Assembly: GCA_910579575.1 (NCBI GenBank)
Contig: CAJTUM010000012.1
Span: 1 to 59,666 of the forward strand
Length of the DNA stretch: 59,666 nt
Origin: an uncultured Eubacteriales bacterium
Lineage (GTDB): Bacteria; Bacillota; Clostridia; Oscillospirales; Butyricicoccaceae
Direction of reading: 5' to 3'
This document shows positions 58,307 through 59,666 of this stretch, in pieces (the first letter of the stretch is position 1; every line of letters begins with the position of its first letter). The notes beneath the pieces were generated by a model that saw only the letters and a list, made by a program, of their open reading frames with translations, did not search any database and was not told the DNA's origin. The position numbers and the translations under genes are program-made.

Positions 58307-59666
58307 ATGAGAAAAAGACTTTTGTCAGCTCTCTTGGCCCTGGCCATGATGCTGACGATGCTGCCGACAGCCGCTTTTGCGGCGAATGGCGATGGAAAAG
58401 TTGCTCCTGAAGTGGAAGCCTATGGCTTTGTTTGGGAAGCCCAACAGCCTAATGCGAATCTCGATGACGAAGGCACGTATAAGGCTGGTTCCGACTGGAT
58501 GGGCGAAACCATGTGGGTAGCCCTGAAAGAGGGATCTACTCCTGGTCAGAATCTTTGGTTTGAAGTGACTGTTGGTCAAGATGTCTGGGGCTGCGCGGCT
58601 ACAACTAGCACAAAGAATATGTTCGCGTTCAGCTTCCTGAATCGCACCACTCAGTGGGAACAAGCTCCTCAGAATATCACTGTGGGCGAAGGTCAGACAC
58701 ATGCTGAAAAATATCTGGCCGACAAAAGCGATGGGAAGGTTATTCTGAGAGTTTATGTAACGGAGTCTCTGTTTACTTCGCAGAGCCATACCTTACCCCA
58801 AGATGCAACTCCTATCTTTGAGAAAGAAGTTGTAATTACTAAAGGCCAAAACACATTGGTGAAGGTTCCTTCTGCTGACGAAGCTGCCCCTGTCTTTGTA
58901 GCTGCTTCCAACGATGTGTTTGCTACGAAGACAGTTGCTGATGTCCAGGAGGGCACAATTGCTTTCGGTAAGCCTGTAGCAGGCCAAGAAGCCAATAAGT
59001 ATACTGTTGCCATTAGCGGCGTTACTCTGAAGCAAATCTCAGAGTGGAAAGAGTTTAACCAGGCTCTTGTAGAGGAGCAGAACGGTTACTATCTGGCTTT
59101 TGCTGTCGCTAAGACTGTGAATGGCAAAGAGATTAAGGGCATGATTCTCGAAGGTAAAGACGCCGAGGGCAACAAGGTTCAAAAGAAATACGAAACCGCA
59201 GAAGCTCTCAACGGCGCGTTTTCCGATGCCGAGAATACTCAGTGTAACCTCTTCATCCATGTGGGTGCAGAAGCAGCTGACGTTAAGCGCAAGGCTCCTG
59301 TTATCCAGCTGAAATATGGCGACGAGGAAAATTATACTATGTATACCCTTGATCTCTCCCAGGTTAAGGTCAAGGGCGAAGAGACTGAGACATACGTTAT
59401 CACAAAGGCGGCTGGTATCACTAACGGCACAGTGACTCTGCCTAATCCTGCGACTGCTGCTGCGGGCGCAAAGGTTGCATTTACCGTTAAGCCTGACGCC
59501 AATTACGAAATCGACACAGTGACAGTAGTGAAAACCGAACCCGCTCAGGGCGAGGATACTCCTGCCAGCCAGGCCGAAGACCCCATTGAGGTAACAAAGG
59601 GCGAGGAAACTACGGACGGCACAGTGACTTATTCTTTCACAATGCCTGCTTATGCTGTTACAGTGA
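58307..59666 (+). CDS. Secreted surface protein with a bacterial repeat domain (cut by window edge)
   Basis: At least 453 residues; the frame runs off the window. Residues 1-25 are a clear Sec signal peptide (MRKRLLSALLALAMML ... AAFA) with cleavage near AFA-AN. Then comes a beta-rich region without a family I can name. Residues about 365-453 form a divergent bacterial repeat of the Listeria/Bacteroides type: GITNGTVTLPNPATAAAGAK ... FTVKPDANYEIDTV ... SFTMPAYAVTV. Such repeats occur in large Clostridial surface proteins. The ribosome-binding site AAAGGAGG is strong. Base composition is lower in GC than its neighbours. It may be controlled by the resolvase-like protein just upstream. Confidence 0.87.
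   Translation, partial: MRKRLLSALLALAMMLTMLPTAAFAANGDGKVAPEVEAYGFVWEAQQPNANLDDEGTYKAGSDWMGETMWVALKEGSTPGQNLWFEVTVGQDVWGCAATTSTKNMFAFSFLNRTTQWEQAPQNITVGEGQTHAEKYLADKSDGKVILRVYVTESLFTSQSHTLPQDATPIFEKEVVITKGQNTLVKVPSADEAAPVFVAASNDVFATKTVADVQEGTIAFGKPVAGQEANKYTVAISGVTLKQISEWKEFNQALVEEQNGYYLAFAVAKTVNGKEIKGMILEGKDAEGNKVQKKYETAEALNGAFSDAENTQCNLFIHVGAEAADVKRKAPVIQLKYGDEENYTMYTLDLSQVKVKGEETETYVITKAAGITNGTVTLPNPATAAAGAKVAFTVKPDANYEIDTVTVVKTEPAQGEDTPASQAEDPIEVTKGEETTDGTVTYSFTMPAYAVTV

Noticed and set aside
1..59666. tRNA, rRNA, tmRNA or RNase P genes
   Set aside because: Reading the intergenic regions on both strands, I found none that fold or match; a covariance search would be decisive.

Overview
The window looks like the chromosome of a GC-rich, anaerobic, gut-type member of the Clostridia, probably Oscillospirales-like. 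This rests on a Spo0A-like regulator, a serine cluster with a DUF1015 protein, flavodoxin/DUF3793 genes, many MATE pumps, a ferredoxin-type aldo/keto reductase and a compact aro operon. Taxonomy is inferred from gene content only. No rRNA, tRNA or CRISPR array was recognised.

Layout. 0-0.5 kb: end of a large serine recombinase, so a mobile element probably abuts sbcC. 0.5-4.4 kb: sbcDC. 5-8.5 kb: MATE pump, dipeptidase, cysteine-synthase-like enzyme. 8.7-12.2 kb: serine operon (class V aminotransferase, SerA, DUF1015). 12.2-14.2 kb: metallophosphoesterase, histidine-phosphatase-like protein, trmB. 14.3-21 kb: a membrane protein with Rossmann and RyR-like regions, divergent from a DHH phosphoesterase and a 1133-residue TIR-Sel1 protein. 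21-23.2 kb: YitT protein and a lipoprotein. 23.4-30.3 kb: a metal-homeostasis island (DtxR-type repressor, MATE fused to a cytidylate-kinase-like domain, second MATE, flavodoxin, DUF3793, ZIP transporter) with repeated TTAG-N6-CTAA palindromes. 30.5-38.6 kb: murC, AraC regulator, small redox and membrane proteins, prolyl-tRNA editing protein, cobalamin adenosyltransferase, reductases, HxlR regulator. 38.8-40.4 kb: fused L-serine dehydratase. 40.6-49.7 kb: an overlapping aro operon with all seven shikimate steps plus tyrA and pheA, preceded by a 35-codon leader peptide with 8 Phe and 4 Tyr and an intrinsic terminator. 49.8-58.2 kb: flippase, tandem repeat, MFS transporter, Tex, Spo0A-like regulator and a resolvase-like DNA-binding protein lacking a catalytic domain. 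58.3 kb to the end: start of a secreted repeat-containing surface protein.

The points most worth a second look are the RyR/DHH/TIR-Sel1 locus as a candidate nucleotide-signalling or defence module; ribosome-mediated attenuation of the whole aro operon; a dispersed three-hairpin repeat found at three loci (four copies), two of them in or next to gene leaders; the DtxR-type regulon with a frameshifted MATE-kinase fusion; and the catalytic-domain-less resolvase with palindromic sites beside a surface-protein gene.
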